A stretch of 64,000 nt of DNA from Modestobacter sp. VKM Ac-2986 (lineage in GTDB: Bacteria > Actinomycetota > Actinomycetes > Mycobacteriales > Geodermatophilaceae), in assembly GCF_026967795.1 (NCBI RefSeq), contig NZ_JAPVBH010000001.1:671028-735027 (forward strand). The letters run 5' to 3'. The translations under genes were made by a program, and so were the position numbers. How positions within the stretch are numbered: position 1 is the stretch's first letter; each line of letters opens with the position of its first letter. This document shows, piece after piece, positions 7,853 to 16,406 of this stretch. The notes under the pieces were generated by a model. That model ran no database searches. It was not told where the DNA came from and saw only the letters and a list, made by a program, of their open reading frames with translations.

Positions 7853-9367
7853 TCAGCGGGCCGGGACGCCGTAGCGGTTCGGGGCGATGGTGCCGCGCGG
7901 GTCCAGGGCGGTCTTGAGCCGGGCGAGCAGCGCCCGGGCGCCCGGGTCGGGGTCCAGCCGGTCGACCCACGCAGCGTGGTCGACGTCGAGCCGGTAGGGG
8001 CGGAAGCCGGCCTCGGCGAACAGCTCGTGGGCCAGGTCCAGGGCGGCGTGCACCTGGTCCCGGTCGGCCGCGGTGAACCGCACCGACATGACGAAGTCGG
8101 CGTAGTCGGTGCTCAGCACGTGCACCACCGAGCCGAACCGCACCCCGGTCTCGGTGGCGATCCGCTCCTTGAGCCGGTGCGCGGCGGCGACGTCGGTGCC
8201 GGTCATCGGCACCATCGGCAGGAAGAACAGCCAGCCGTGCCCGCTCTCGTCGAGGCCGGCGGGCGTGGTGCCGAAGGTCTTCGCGAACACCGCGTCGTTG
8301 CTGGACGGGTCGCCGGCGAAGTTGTGCGCCACGTCGACGTCGACCAGGTCGCGGTCCTCCTCGTAGGCCGAGACCTCGGTGAACGCGCCGCTGGCCCGTA
8401 CCTCGTCGACCAGCAGCCCGACCAGGGTGTCGATCGTGCGGTCGGTGCCGTCGACGCACAGGTGGGCGACGAACTCCCCGGCGCCGGCCTCGCCGCCGTA
8501 GCGGTTGGTGGCGGCGGCGTCGTAGACCTTCGGGACGGCGTCGACGAGGCCGGCGACCAGCCAGCCGCGGACGGCGTCCATCGCCTCGACCAGGCCGGCG
8601 TCGGTGAACCGCAGCCGCACCACCCGCTGGGCCTGCGGCCGGGGGAGCAGCCGGACGGCGGCGGCGGTGACGATGCCCAGGTCGGACTGGACGAACAGGT
8701 CGGCCAGCCCCGGGCCGAGGCCGTGCGGGTAGACCGGGGTGTGCCGCGTGGCGTCGGGCCACCAGCCGACCCGCACCAGCTCGCCGTCGGGCAGCAGCAC
8801 CTCCAGGCCCAGGACGTCGTCGGTGCGCTGGGCGCGGAAGCCGACCCCGCGCTCGAGGGCGTTGCCGATCACGCTGGTGGTCGAGGCGGAGTTGGTCACG
8901 TTCAGCATCCGGGAGGTGCCGGCCAGCCGGGCGGCGAGCCGGCCCTGCGTGACACCGGGCTCGACGACGGCCCAGCCGCGGTCGACGTCCAGCGCGCGGA
9001 TCTCGGTGAGGTCCCCGAGGTCCAGGGTCACCACGTCGTCGTGGGCCGGTTCGCGGGAGCCCAGTCCCCAGTTGTGGCCGGTGCTGATCGCCTGCAGCCC
9101 GCAGGCGCCGGGGAACCGGTCGAAGACCTGCACCACGCGGCGGGCCTCGGCGACCGTGCGGGGGCGCAGCACGCCGAACACGTCGCGCGACCGGGCCATG
9201 CTCACGTTGGCGCTGCGGACCAGCGGCAGGGCGGTGCCGGTGGCGTCCACGTGGTGCCGCGCCCGGGCCGGGCCGACCACCGCCGTCGCGGCCCGCAGCG
9301 CCTCGGCGGTCGCGGTGCCCGCCGTCCGGGGGGTCGTGCTGGTCACCGTGGTGTCGGTGGCGGTCAT
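7853..9367 (-). CDS. FAD-dependent oxidase of the vanillyl-alcohol-oxidase type
   Basis: A 504-residue flavoprotein. Residues about 60-240 form the PCMH-type FAD-binding domain, with VLRPRTVAEARRVVQVF, STGHNWGLGSR and the pyrophosphate-binding pattern VEPGVTQGRLAARL. The C-terminal cap and dehydrogenase half ends with ALDPRGTIAPNRYG, common in 4-cresol dehydrogenase and vanillyl-alcohol oxidase relatives. It probably oxidises a phenolic or alcohol substrate, but the residues seen do not fix the substrate. There is no signal peptide. The ATG has GAGGAG upstream. It lies near an unlinked TetR/epimerase pair and stands alone in its transcription unit. Confidence 0.85.
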   Translation of the reverse strand: MTATDTTVTSTTPRTAGTATAEALRAATAVVGPARARHHVDATGTALPLVRSANVSMARSRDVFGVLRPRTVAEARRVVQVFDRFPGACGLQAISTGHNWGLGSREPAHDDVVTLDLGDLTEIRALDVDRGWAVVEPGVTQGRLAARLAGTSRMLNVTNSASTTSVIGNALERGVGFRAQRTDDVLGLEVLLPDGELVRVGWWPDATRHTPVYPHGLGPGLADLFVQSDLGIVTAAAVRLLPRPQAQRVVRLRFTDAGLVEAMDAVRGWLVAGLVDAVPKVYDAAATNRYGGEAGAGEFVAHLCVDGTDRTIDTLVGLLVDEVRASGAFTEVSAYEEDRDLVDVDVAHNFAGDPSSNDAVFAKTFGTTPAGLDESGHGWLFFLPMVPMTGTDVAAAHRLKERIATETGVRFGSVVHVLSTDYADFVMSVRFTAADRDQVHAALDLAHELFAEAGFRPYRLDVDHAAWVDRLDPDPGARALLARLKTALDPRGTIAPNRYGVPAR

Positions 9368-9533
9368 CGGCGGGTCTGCTCCTCGGGTGGCCGGCCGGGG
9401 AGGGTCCGGCGCGGTGCGCGGCCCCGGCGAGGTCGGGGGACAGCTTGATCGAGGAAGGGGTCGCTGTCGGTGACCGACGCGGCAACTCTGCCCGTACGAC
9501 GGTCGCCCACCCGGGTGACGCCGTGACCCGGGG

Positions 9534-10220
9534 TCACCCCGCGGGGTGGAGCCCGACCAGGCCGGCGAGGTCGGTCATCGCGTCGTCGAAGAACCGGTCG
9601 GCGTCGGTGACCGCCCCGGTGAACTGGCCGAAGAGCTCGAAGCTGACCACGCCGAACAGCGAGCTCCAGGCCAGCAGTGCCCGGCCTCGCACGGCGTCGT
9701 CGAGGGCCGGGTCGTCCCCGCCCAGCAGGTCGACCGCCGCGGGCTCGACCAGGCCCGTCGTCCGGTGCGCGGTCTCCGGCAGCAGGCCGGCGCGAGCGGC
9801 GTCGCCGAGCACGCGGCCGAGCACCGCACCCACCCGCACGGCCGACGGGACGGTGTCCCGGGGTGCCGAGTAGCCGGGCACGGGGGAGCCGTAGAGCAGT
9901 GCGTACTCGTGCGGGTGGTCCTGCGCCCAGCGGCGGACCGCCCGGCAGACGGCCAGCCAGCGCGCGGCGGGCGGGGCGGTGGGGTCGTCGGCGGACTCGG
10001 CGGCTGCCCCGATGGCGTCGTAGGCGTCGATGATCAGCCGGGTGAGCAGCTCGTCCCGGCTGGGGAAGTAGCGGTAGACCGCCGAGGACGCCATGCCCAG
10101 TTCCCTGGCCACGGCGCGCAGCGACAACCCGGGAGCCCCGACGGTGGCCAGCTGGGCGCGGGCGAGGTCGGCGATCTCCGCGGTCAGCTCGGCGCGCGCA
10201 CGGTCACGGGCGGTCGGCAC
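9534..10220 (-). CDS. TetR-family regulator
   Basis: A 228-residue repressor. The N-terminal HTH reads ADLARAQLATVGAPGLSLRAV then ARELGMASSAVYRYFPSRDEL, a clear TetR recognition helix. The C-terminal half contains WAQDHPHEYALLYGSPVPGY, characteristic of the WHG-type ligand domain. It is divergent from the epimerase-like gene at 10348, and two palindromes with the core GAGCNNTGCTC lie between them. It probably represses both itself and the divergent gene; the ligand is unknown. Confidence 0.9.
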   Translation of the reverse strand: MPTARDRARAELTAEIADLARAQLATVGAPGLSLRAVARELGMASSAVYRYFPSRDELLTRLIIDAYDAIGAAAESADDPTAPPAARWLAVCRAVRRWAQDHPHEYALLYGSPVPGYSAPRDTVPSAVRVGAVLGRVLGDAARAGLLPETAHRTTGLVEPAAVDLLGGDDPALDDAVRGRALLAWSSLFGVVSFELFGQFTGAVTDADRFFDDAMTDLAGLVGLHPAG

Positions 10221-10238
10221 CGGCCCAGGATGACTGAC

Positions 10239-10328
10239 GAGAGCAGTGCACGCAAGTAAGAGCGGTGCTCTTGACAGGCGGCGAGGGCAGGAGGACGGTC
10301 GTCGGCATCACCGAGAGCACTGCTCTCG
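10239..10328. promoter_or_regulatory. TetR operators and promoter of the epimerase gene
   Basis: Two palindromes are visible: AAGAGC-GGT-GCTCTT (10258-10272) and CGAGAGCA-C-TGCTCTCG (10312-10328). A related half-site GAGAGCAGTGC starts at 10239. A -35-like TTGACA at 10271-10276 overlaps the first. They lie between the divergent TetR and epimerase genes. The operator role is inferred from position and symmetry. Confidence 0.7.
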
Positions 10329-10347
10329 CCGACGATCGGAGGACGTC

Positions 10348-11316
10348 ATGGGACGACACGTGGTGCTGGGCAAGGGCCCGGTGGGGACGGCGACCGCACA
10401 GCTGCTGGCCGAGCGCGGGCACGAGGTGGTGGTGCTCTCCCGCAGCGGCGGCACGAGCACCGACGTCGTGCAGCACCGGGCCGTGGACGCCGCCGACGCG
10501 GCGGCGCTCATCGCCGCGGTGGGCCCGGCCGACGCGCTCTACAACGCGGTGAACCCGCCGCGCTACGACCGGTGGACCCAGGACTGGCCGCCGATCGCCG
10601 CCGCGGTGCGCGTGGCCGCCGAGCAGGCCGGGGTGCTCGTCGTCGTGGGCAGCCTCTACGGGTACGGGCGCCCCACCGGGCCGATGACCGCGGCCACCCC
10701 GCTCGCGGCGACCGACGTCAAGGGCCGGCTCAAGGCCGGCCTCTGGACCGACCTGCTGGCTGCTCGGGCCGCCGGCCGGATCCGGGTCACCGAGGCGCGG
10801 GCCTCGGACTTCGTGGGGCCGACCGTGCCGCCCGCACAGTCGCACGTCGGCCGGCAGCTGGCCACGCTGCGCGCCGGCCGGCGGGCCTGGGTGGTCGGCG
10901 ATCCCGACGTCCGGCACAGCTGGACGTACGTCCCCGACGTCGCGGCCACGCTGGTCGCGCTCGGCGCCGACCCGCGGGCGGAGGGACGGGCGTGGATGGT
11001 GCCCACCGGGGAGCCGCGCAGCCAGCGGGAGGTGCTCACCGACGTGGCCGCCGCGATGGGCGCCCGGCCGGCCCGGGTCACCGGCATCCCGTGGCCGGTG
11101 CTGCGCGCGCTGGGCGCCGTCGACTCCCAGATGCGCGAGCTCGTCGCGATCCGGCACCAGTGGGACGCCGACTTCGTGCTGGACAGCAGTGAGACCACCG
11201 CCGTCCTCGGCCTGCAGGCCACCCCCTGGGCGGAGGTGGTGCGGGCGACGGCTCAGACGCCGACGGCGGCCGGGAAGGGCACCTCGTCGGCCGGCACGGG
11301 TCGGCTGAACCAGTAG
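10348..11316 (+). CDS. NAD(P)-binding epimerase/dehydratase-like protein
   Basis: A 322-residue atypical SDR. It opens with a Rossmann strand and glycine motif HVVLGKGPVGTATAQLLAERG and contains GSLYGYGRPTGPM, where the tyrosine occupies the catalytic region, and YVPDVAATLVAL near the usual epimerase C-terminal segment. The substrate is unknown. The start ATG has GGAGG ten bases upstream. It is divergent from the TetR gene and probably its target. Its last 64 bases overlap the convergent GGDEF-EAL gene. Confidence 0.85.
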   Translation: MGRHVVLGKGPVGTATAQLLAERGHEVVVLSRSGGTSTDVVQHRAVDAADAAALIAAVGPADALYNAVNPPRYDRWTQDWPPIAAAVRVAAEQAGVLVVVGSLYGYGRPTGPMTAATPLAATDVKGRLKAGLWTDLLAARAAGRIRVTEARASDFVGPTVPPAQSHVGRQLATLRAGRRAWVVGDPDVRHSWTYVPDVAATLVALGADPRAEGRAWMVPTGEPRSQREVLTDVAAAMGARPARVTGIPWPVLRALGAVDSQMRELVAIRHQWDADFVLDSSETTAVLGLQATPWAEVVRATAQTPTAAGKGTSSAGTGRLNQ

Positions 11317-13010
11317 CCCTGCGCCTGGTCGCAGCCCAGGGCGACCAGGGCGTCGCGCTCGTCCGGGGACTCGACGCCCTCGGCCACCGCGACCAGCCCC
11401 ATGGCGTGGGCCAGGTGCACGCAACTGGCCACGATCGCGCGGTCCCCGGCGTCGGTGGTCATCCCGGCGACGAAGGAGCGGTCGATCTTCAGCTCGTCCA
11501 CCGGGAACTGCTTGAGGTAGGTGAAGCTGGAGTAGCCGGTGCCGAAGTCGTCGACGGCCAGCAGCACGCCCAGCGCCCGCAACGCCTGGAGGGTCGTCAG
11601 CGCCGACTCCGGGTCGTGCATCAGCGCCGTCTCGGTGATCTCCAGGACCAGCCGGGAGGCCGGCAGCCCGGCCCGGGCCAGGACCCCGGCCACCCGGGCG
11701 ACCAGGTCGGTGTCGGCGAGCTGACGGGCGGAGACGTTGACCGCGACCTGGAGGCCGGGGGCGACGCCGGCGGCGTCCCAGCGGACGGCCTGCTCGACGG
11801 CCTCGCTGAGCACCCAGGCGCCGAGGTCGCGGATGACCCCGGACTCCTCGGCGGCGTCGATGAAGGCGTCGGGCTGGAGCAGCCCGCGGGTGGGGTGCTG
11901 CCAGCGGACCAGTGCCTCGACGCCGCTCACGCCGCCGGTGGGCAGGTCCATCCGGGGCTGGTAGTGCACCCGCAGCTCGCCGTCGCGGATGGCGCCGCGC
12001 AGCTGCTCGAGCAGCACCAGCCGGTCGGCGGCCGGGTCGGGGCTGCCGGGGACGTGCGCCTCCCAGCGCCCGCTGCCCTGGGCCTTGGCCCGGTACATGG
12101 CCGTGTCGGCCCGCAGCAGCACCAGGTCCGCGGCGCCCTCGACGTCGGCGGGGGCGACGGGCACCTCGGCCGCGCAGCTGCCGATGCTGGCGGCGACCAC
12201 CACCTCGACGCCCTGCAGGACGACGGGCTCGGCGAGCACGTCGAGCAGCCGTGCGGCGACCCGCCGGGTCCCGGCGGGGGAGACGTCGTCCAGGACGACG
12301 AACTCGTCGCCGGCCAGGCGGGCGACGTCGGCGCCGGCCCGGGAGGCGTCCTCCAGGCGACGGGCGACGACCCGCAGCAGCTCATCGCCGCTGCTGTGGC
12401 CCAGCCCGTCGTTGACGGCCTTGAACCCGTCGAGGTCGATGAAGAACACGGTGGGGACGGCGGTCCCGGGCCCGGTCGCGTCGGCGCCCCAGCGACCGAG
12501 CCGGCCGTGCAGGGCGTGCAGCAGCCCGGGGCGGTTGAGCAGCCCGGTCAGCGAGTCGTGGTGCACGAGCTCGGTCAGCGCGGCCTCGGCCGCGGCGATC
12601 CGGGCCTGGGACTCCTCGGCCCGCCGGCGGGCCGTGAGCAGCTCCTCCTCGTAGCGCCGGCGCTGCTGGGCGTCGACCAGCACGACGCGGGTCTCCGGGG
12701 CCGGCAGCCCGGCGGTCACCCGCGTCGCCCCCATCAGCGCCGGGTGGCGCTGCCCGTCGGCGCCGATCACCTGGACGGAGGCCTCCGCGATCCGGCCGGT
12801 GACCATCAGCTGGGGCAGCGCGTGCGTGGTGTGCAGGACCCGGTCACCGATCGGCAGCAGCGAGGTGAACGGCCGGCCGAGCAGGTCGGCGGCGGCGTGG
12901 CCGGTCCACTCGCAGAACGTCGCGTTCGCTGCGGTGATGAGCCCGTCGTCGTCCAGCAGCAGGTGGCTGCCGGGGGCGTGCTCCCACAGGTCCGCGTAGT
13001 CCGGCGTCAC
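11253..13010 (-). CDS. PAS-GGDEF-EAL cyclic-di-GMP signalling protein
   Basis: A 585-residue cytosolic protein with three domains. Residues 5-120 form a PAS sensor (GLITAANATFCEWTGHAAAD). A coiled linker (about 120-155) follows. The GGDEF domain (about 155-320) has DSLTGLLNR, FFIDLDGFKAVND and AGDEF as the active-site loop. The EAL domain (about 330-585) has EALVRW, NVSARQL, EITETAL, DDFGTGYSS, LKIDRS and AEGVES, so the phosphodiesterase residues look intact. It makes or degrades c-di-GMP. The GTG start overlaps the stop of the upstream RsbQ-like hydrolase (GTGA), so both are co-translated, like RsbQ with the PAS protein RsbP. Confidence 0.93.
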   Translation of the reverse strand: MTPDYADLWEHAPGSHLLLDDDGLITAANATFCEWTGHAAADLLGRPFTSLLPIGDRVLHTTHALPQLMVTGRIAEASVQVIGADGQRHPALMGATRVTAGLPAPETRVVLVDAQQRRRYEEELLTARRRAEESQARIAAAEAALTELVHHDSLTGLLNRPGLLHALHGRLGRWGADATGPGTAVPTVFFIDLDGFKAVNDGLGHSSGDELLRVVARRLEDASRAGADVARLAGDEFVVLDDVSPAGTRRVAARLLDVLAEPVVLQGVEVVVAASIGSCAAEVPVAPADVEGAADLVLLRADTAMYRAKAQGSGRWEAHVPGSPDPAADRLVLLEQLRGAIRDGELRVHYQPRMDLPTGGVSGVEALVRWQHPTRGLLQPDAFIDAAEESGVIRDLGAWVLSEAVEQAVRWDAAGVAPGLQVAVNVSARQLADTDLVARVAGVLARAGLPASRLVLEITETALMHDPESALTTLQALRALGVLLAVDDFGTGYSSFTYLKQFPVDELKIDRSFVAGMTTDAGDRAIVASCVHLAHAMGLVAVAEGVESPDERDALVALGCDQAQGYWFSRPVPADEVPFPAAVGV

Positions 13011-13855
13011 GTCGTGAGCAGGTGGGCGCGGATGGCCGCTGCGGTCTCCTCCGGTGCGCTGATGTGCGGGCAGTGCCCGAGGGCCTGCAGCTGCACCAGG
13101 GTCGACCCGGCCAGGTGGGCGTGCAGGTACCCGGCCGTCGACGCGGGCACCAGGGCGTCCGCGCGGGCCTGCAGCACCACCGTCGGGACGGTGACCTGCG
13201 GCAGCAGCGGCCGGTAGTCGGTGGTGAACATGATGCCCAGCAGCTGTCGGGCGACGTCGGGGTTGACCCGGCAGAAGCTGGCGGTCAGCCGCTCGCCGTG
13301 CTCGGGCGCCTCGGGGGTGCCCATGATCACCGGGGCCATCGCCTCGGCCCAGGTGAAGTAGTTGCTGTCCAGCGCGCCGGCGACCTCGGTCATGTCGGCG
13401 TCGGAGAAGCCGCCGTCGTACCCGGTGGCCGGGTCCTGCAGGAAGTAGGGGTTGGCGGCGACCAGCACGACCTGCCGGAAGCGCCCGGGCTCCCGGATGG
13501 CGGCCATGACCGCCATCATCGTGCTCACGCTGTGCGCGACGATCGTGACGTCGCGCAGGTCCAGCTCGGCGCAGATGGCCAGGATGTCGTCGGCGTGGCC
13601 GTCGAGCGTGCTGTAGCGGACCGGGTCGTAGGCGGAGAAGTCCGACTGCCCGTAGCCCATCAGGTCGTAGCGGACGACGCGGTGGTCGTCGCTGAAGTGC
13701 GGCAGGACGCCGTCCCACATGCCCTGGTCGCAACCGAAACCGTGGGCGAAGAGCACCACGGGGCCGTCCTCGGGGCCCGTCCAGGTCACGTTGAGCCGCG
13801 CCGTCACCGGTCCGGCGGCGGTTCGGGTGGGGTGCGGCGCGGCGTCGATGGACAC
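13007..13855 (-). CDS. RsbQ-like alpha/beta hydrolase
   Basis: A 282-residue alpha/beta hydrolase closely resembling Bacillus RsbQ. Shared segments include HGFGCDQGMWDGVLPHF, HRVVRYDLMGYGQSD, RYSTLDGHADDIL and GHCPHISAPEET. The catalytic serine lies in AHSVS (about residue 107), the aspartate in ARADALVP and the histidine in GHCPH. RsbQ activates the PAS-containing phosphatase RsbP, probably by delivering or hydrolysing a small ligand. Here the next gene, overlapping by four bases, encodes a PAS-GGDEF-EAL protein. A sensing pair with c-di-GMP output is the natural reading. No signal peptide is present. Confidence 0.9.
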   Translation of the reverse strand: MSIDAAPHPTRTAAGPVTARLNVTWTGPEDGPVVLFAHGFGCDQGMWDGVLPHFSDDHRVVRYDLMGYGQSDFSAYDPVRYSTLDGHADDILAICAELDLRDVTIVAHSVSTMMAVMAAIREPGRFRQVVLVAANPYFLQDPATGYDGGFSDADMTEVAGALDSNYFTWAEAMAPVIMGTPEAPEHGERLTASFCRVNPDVARQLLGIMFTTDYRPLLPQVTVPTVVLQARADALVPASTAGYLHAHLAGSTLVQLQALGHCPHISAPEETAAAIRAHLLTT

Positions 13856-14011
13856 CTGGTCTCCTCGTCACAGGATCGGATCCACGCTTCTGGAGATCCG
13901 TCGTTCCCCTCGTGAGTCGGCGCCCCGGCCGGTGCGCTTGAGCCGGCCACCCCGCAGGGGTGAGCGCGACCTGCCCCGGTGGGCGACGGCGGCCCGGATT
14001 ACCGTGGCGGC

Positions 14012-14128
14012 ATGGGTCTGGTCTCCGCCTGGGTGCTCGTCACCCTCACCGGGCTGACTGCGCTGGGCTTCGCCGCCTCCGCGTGGCGGCTCACCCGCAC
14101 CGAGCAGCAGAGGGGTGACGCCCGATGA
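14012..14128 (+). CDS. Small single-pass membrane protein
   Basis: A 38-residue ORF: MGLVSAWVLVTLTGLTAL then a short hydrophobic continuation and a polar tail WRLTRTEQQRGDAR. One transmembrane helix spans residues 3-24. TACCGT at 14000-14005 ends six bases before the ATG, the leaderless promoter pattern. The stop overlaps the nitrobindin start (ATGA), so it is the first gene of that operon. It has no recognised family. Promoter, start and coupling together support real translation. Confidence 0.65.
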   Translation: MGLVSAWVLVTLTGLTALGFAASAWRLTRTEQQRGDAR

Positions 14129-14697
14129 GCGCACCCGTCCCGCCCGGGCTGCCCGACGGCCCCGCCGCCGGCCCGACCGAGCTGCCGGTGCCCGACACCG
14201 TCGACGTCCGGACCGGCCCCGAGGTGGCGCACGAGCTGCTGTCGGTGCTGCCGCTGCTGGGCGAGTGGCACGGCGAGGGCCAGGCCGCCGGCACCGGCGG
14301 TGACCACCGCTTCGGCCAGTGGGTCCGCTTCGCCCACGACGGCCGCGACTTCCTCTCCTACGAGTCCCGCACCTGGCGGCTGACCGACGACGGCCAGGTG
14401 GCCGGCCCCGACGTCCGCGAGTCCGGCTTCTGGCGTCCCCGCGGCGAGGACGAGGTCGAGCTGCTGGTCAGCTCCCCGGCCGGCCTGGTCGAGATCTACG
14501 TCGGCACCGCCCGGACGACGACCAGCTGGGAACTGACCAGCGACGTGCTGGCCCGCACCCCTGACCACCCCGACGTCAGCCGGGCCACCCGCCTCTACGG
14601 CATCGTCGACGGCGCGCTGATGTACGCCGTCGACCGCGCGGCGACCGACCAGCCGCTGCGCCCCACCATGTCCGCCCGACTGGATCGGATCCGATGA
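14125..14697 (+). CDS. Nitrobindin-family haem-binding protein
   Basis: A 190-residue protein of the FABP-like DUF1794/nitrobindin group. The family signature GEWHGEG lies near residue 50, followed by beta strands such as FLSYESRTWRL and LLVSSPAGLVEIYVG. Family members bind ferric haem in a ten-stranded barrel and act on peroxynitrite or nitric oxide. The proximal histidine cannot be assigned confidently from sequence alone. It is coupled to the small membrane protein before it and the DUF885 gene after it by ATGA overlaps. Confidence 0.85.
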   Translation: MSAPVPPGLPDGPAAGPTELPVPDTVDVRTGPEVAHELLSVLPLLGEWHGEGQAAGTGGDHRFGQWVRFAHDGRDFLSYESRTWRLTDDGQVAGPDVRESGFWRPRGEDEVELLVSSPAGLVEIYVGTARTTTSWELTSDVLARTPDHPDVSRATRLYGIVDGALMYAVDRAATDQPLRPTMSARLDRIR

Positions 14698-16397
14698 CCG
14701 CCGCCGTGCCCACCACCCCCCGCCAGGTCGCCGACGCCTACGTCGAGGCCGTCTGCGACCTGGACCCGATCGTCGCCACCGGGCTCGGCAACCGCCCCGG
14801 GGACGACCGGCTCCCGGACACCACCCCTGCCGGGCAGGATGCCGAGGCCGAGCTGATGCGCTCGACGCTGGCCGAGCTGGACCGGGTGCTGGCCGCGGAC
14901 CCGTCGCTGGCCGACGACCCGGTCGAGCGGCGCTGCGCCCGGCTGCTGCGCGAGCGGCTCACCGCCGCCCTCGCCCTGCACGAGGCGGGCGAGGGCCTGC
15001 GCGCGGTGTCGAACCTGTTCTCCCCGGTGCAGTCGATCCGCTCGGTGTTCTCGATGATGCCGACGGCCACCCCCGAGGACTGGGCCGTGGTCGCCCGCCG
15101 GCTGGTGCGCGTGCCCGCGGCCTACCGCGGCTACCAGGAGTCGCTGACCGCCGGCGCCGAGCGTGGGCTGTTCGCCGCCCCGCGCCAGGTGCGCACCGTG
15201 GTCGGGCAGCTCGACGCCTGGCTCGAGGGCCCCTACTTCGCCACGTTCGTCGCCGACGGCCCGGCCGAGCTGCGCGCCGAGCTGGACGCCGGTGCCGCCG
15301 CCGCCGACGCCGCGGTCGCCGCCGTCCGCGACTTCCTGCGCGACACCTACGCCCCGCAGTGCGAGGGGACGCCGGACGCCGTCGGCCGGGAGCGCTACGC
15401 CCGCTTCGCCCGCTCCTGGAACGGCTCGGACCTCGGGTCGGGCATCGGCCTGGAGGACGCCTACGCCTGGGGGTGGGCCGAGCACCAGCGGATCCTCGTG
15501 CAGCAGCGCGAGCTGGCCGAGCAGGTGCTCCCGGGGTCGACCCCGATGGAGGCCATGCGCTGGCTGGGCGAGCACGGCGAGGCCGTCGACGGCGTCGAGC
15601 CGGTGCGCGAGCGGCTGCAGGCGATGATGGACACCGCGATCGAGGCCCTCGACGGCGTCCACTTCGACATCGCCGGGCCGATCCGCCGGGTCGAGTCGAT
15701 GATCGCCCCGCCCGGCAGCGCCGCCGCGCCGTACTACACGCGCCCCTCGCTGGACTTCTCCCGGCCCGGCCGCACCTGGCTGCCCACCCTGGGCAAGGAG
15801 CGCTTCCCGCTGTGGGACCTGGTCTCCACCTGGTACCACGAGGGCGTCCCGGGCCACCACCTGCAGCTCGCGCAGTGGGTGCACGTCGCCGGTGACCTGT
15901 CGAACTACCAGACCACCCTGGGCGGGGTGAGCGCCAACCTCGAGGGCTGGGCGCTCTACGCCGAGCGGCTGATGGACGAGCTGGGCTTCCTGTCCGACCC
16001 CGGCGCCCGGCTGGGCTACCTCGACGCCCAGCAGATGCGCGCCGTCCGGGTGGTCGTCGACATCGGCATGCACCTGGAGCTGCCGATCCCGGACGACGCC
16101 GAGGGTGCCGTCGCCGAGCACCGCGGCGAGCCGTGGACGCCGGAGCTGGCGCGGGCCTTCTTCGGGGAGAACTGCGGCCGGGACGCCGACTTCCTCGACA
16201 GCGAGCTGGTGCGCTACCTGGGCATGCCCGGACAGGCGATCAGCTACAAGCTCGGCGAGCGTGCGTGGCTCGAGGGCCGGGACGCCGCCCGGCAGGCCCG
16301 CGGCGCGGACTTCGACCTCAAGGCCTGGCACATGGCCGCCCTCTCCCAGGGCAGCCTCGGCCTCGACGACCTGGCCGCCGAGCTCGCCCAGCTCTGA
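14694..16397 (+). CDS. DUF885 family putative metallopeptidase
   Basis: A 567-residue protein of the DUF885 family. The zinc-binding motif WYHEGVPGHHLQLAQ (about residues 379-393) resembles the HExxH of metallopeptidases, and ENCGRDADFLDSELVRYLGMPGQ near the C-terminus is also conserved in the family. It is cytosolic, with no signal peptide. Substrate specificity is not known. The ATG overlaps the nitrobindin stop by four bases. Confidence 0.88.
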   Translation: MTAAVPTTPRQVADAYVEAVCDLDPIVATGLGNRPGDDRLPDTTPAGQDAEAELMRSTLAELDRVLAADPSLADDPVERRCARLLRERLTAALALHEAGEGLRAVSNLFSPVQSIRSVFSMMPTATPEDWAVVARRLVRVPAAYRGYQESLTAGAERGLFAAPRQVRTVVGQLDAWLEGPYFATFVADGPAELRAELDAGAAAADAAVAAVRDFLRDTYAPQCEGTPDAVGRERYARFARSWNGSDLGSGIGLEDAYAWGWAEHQRILVQQRELAEQVLPGSTPMEAMRWLGEHGEAVDGVEPVRERLQAMMDTAIEALDGVHFDIAGPIRRVESMIAPPGSAAAPYYTRPSLDFSRPGRTWLPTLGKERFPLWDLVSTWYHEGVPGHHLQLAQWVHVAGDLSNYQTTLGGVSANLEGWALYAERLMDELGFLSDPGARLGYLDAQQMRAVRVVVDIGMHLELPIPDDAEGAVAEHRGEPWTPELARAFFGENCGRDADFLDSELVRYLGMPGQAISYKLGERAWLEGRDAARQARGADFDLKAWHMAALSQGSLGLDDLAAELAQL

Positions 16398-16406
16398 GGC
16401 TCCCGA

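Noticed and set aside
7976-9448. 490-codon plus-strand frame
   Set aside because: Antisense of the FAD oxidase, whose domains are clear. Composition is Gly/Val/Asp-rich.
11253-13010. Inactive GGDEF because of AGDEF
   Set aside because: A or S in the first position is tolerated in active cyclases, so loss of activity cannot be claimed.
13011-13871. Upstream extension of the GGDEF-EAL frame to 872 residues
   Set aside because: It overlaps the RsbQ-like gene in another frame and is Arg/Pro-rich. GTG 13010 gives an intact PAS domain.
13861-13999. Short inverted repeats (GGCCGG/CCGGCC, CACCCC/GGGGTG)
   Set aside because: Common by chance at this GC content and without clear position relative to a gene end.
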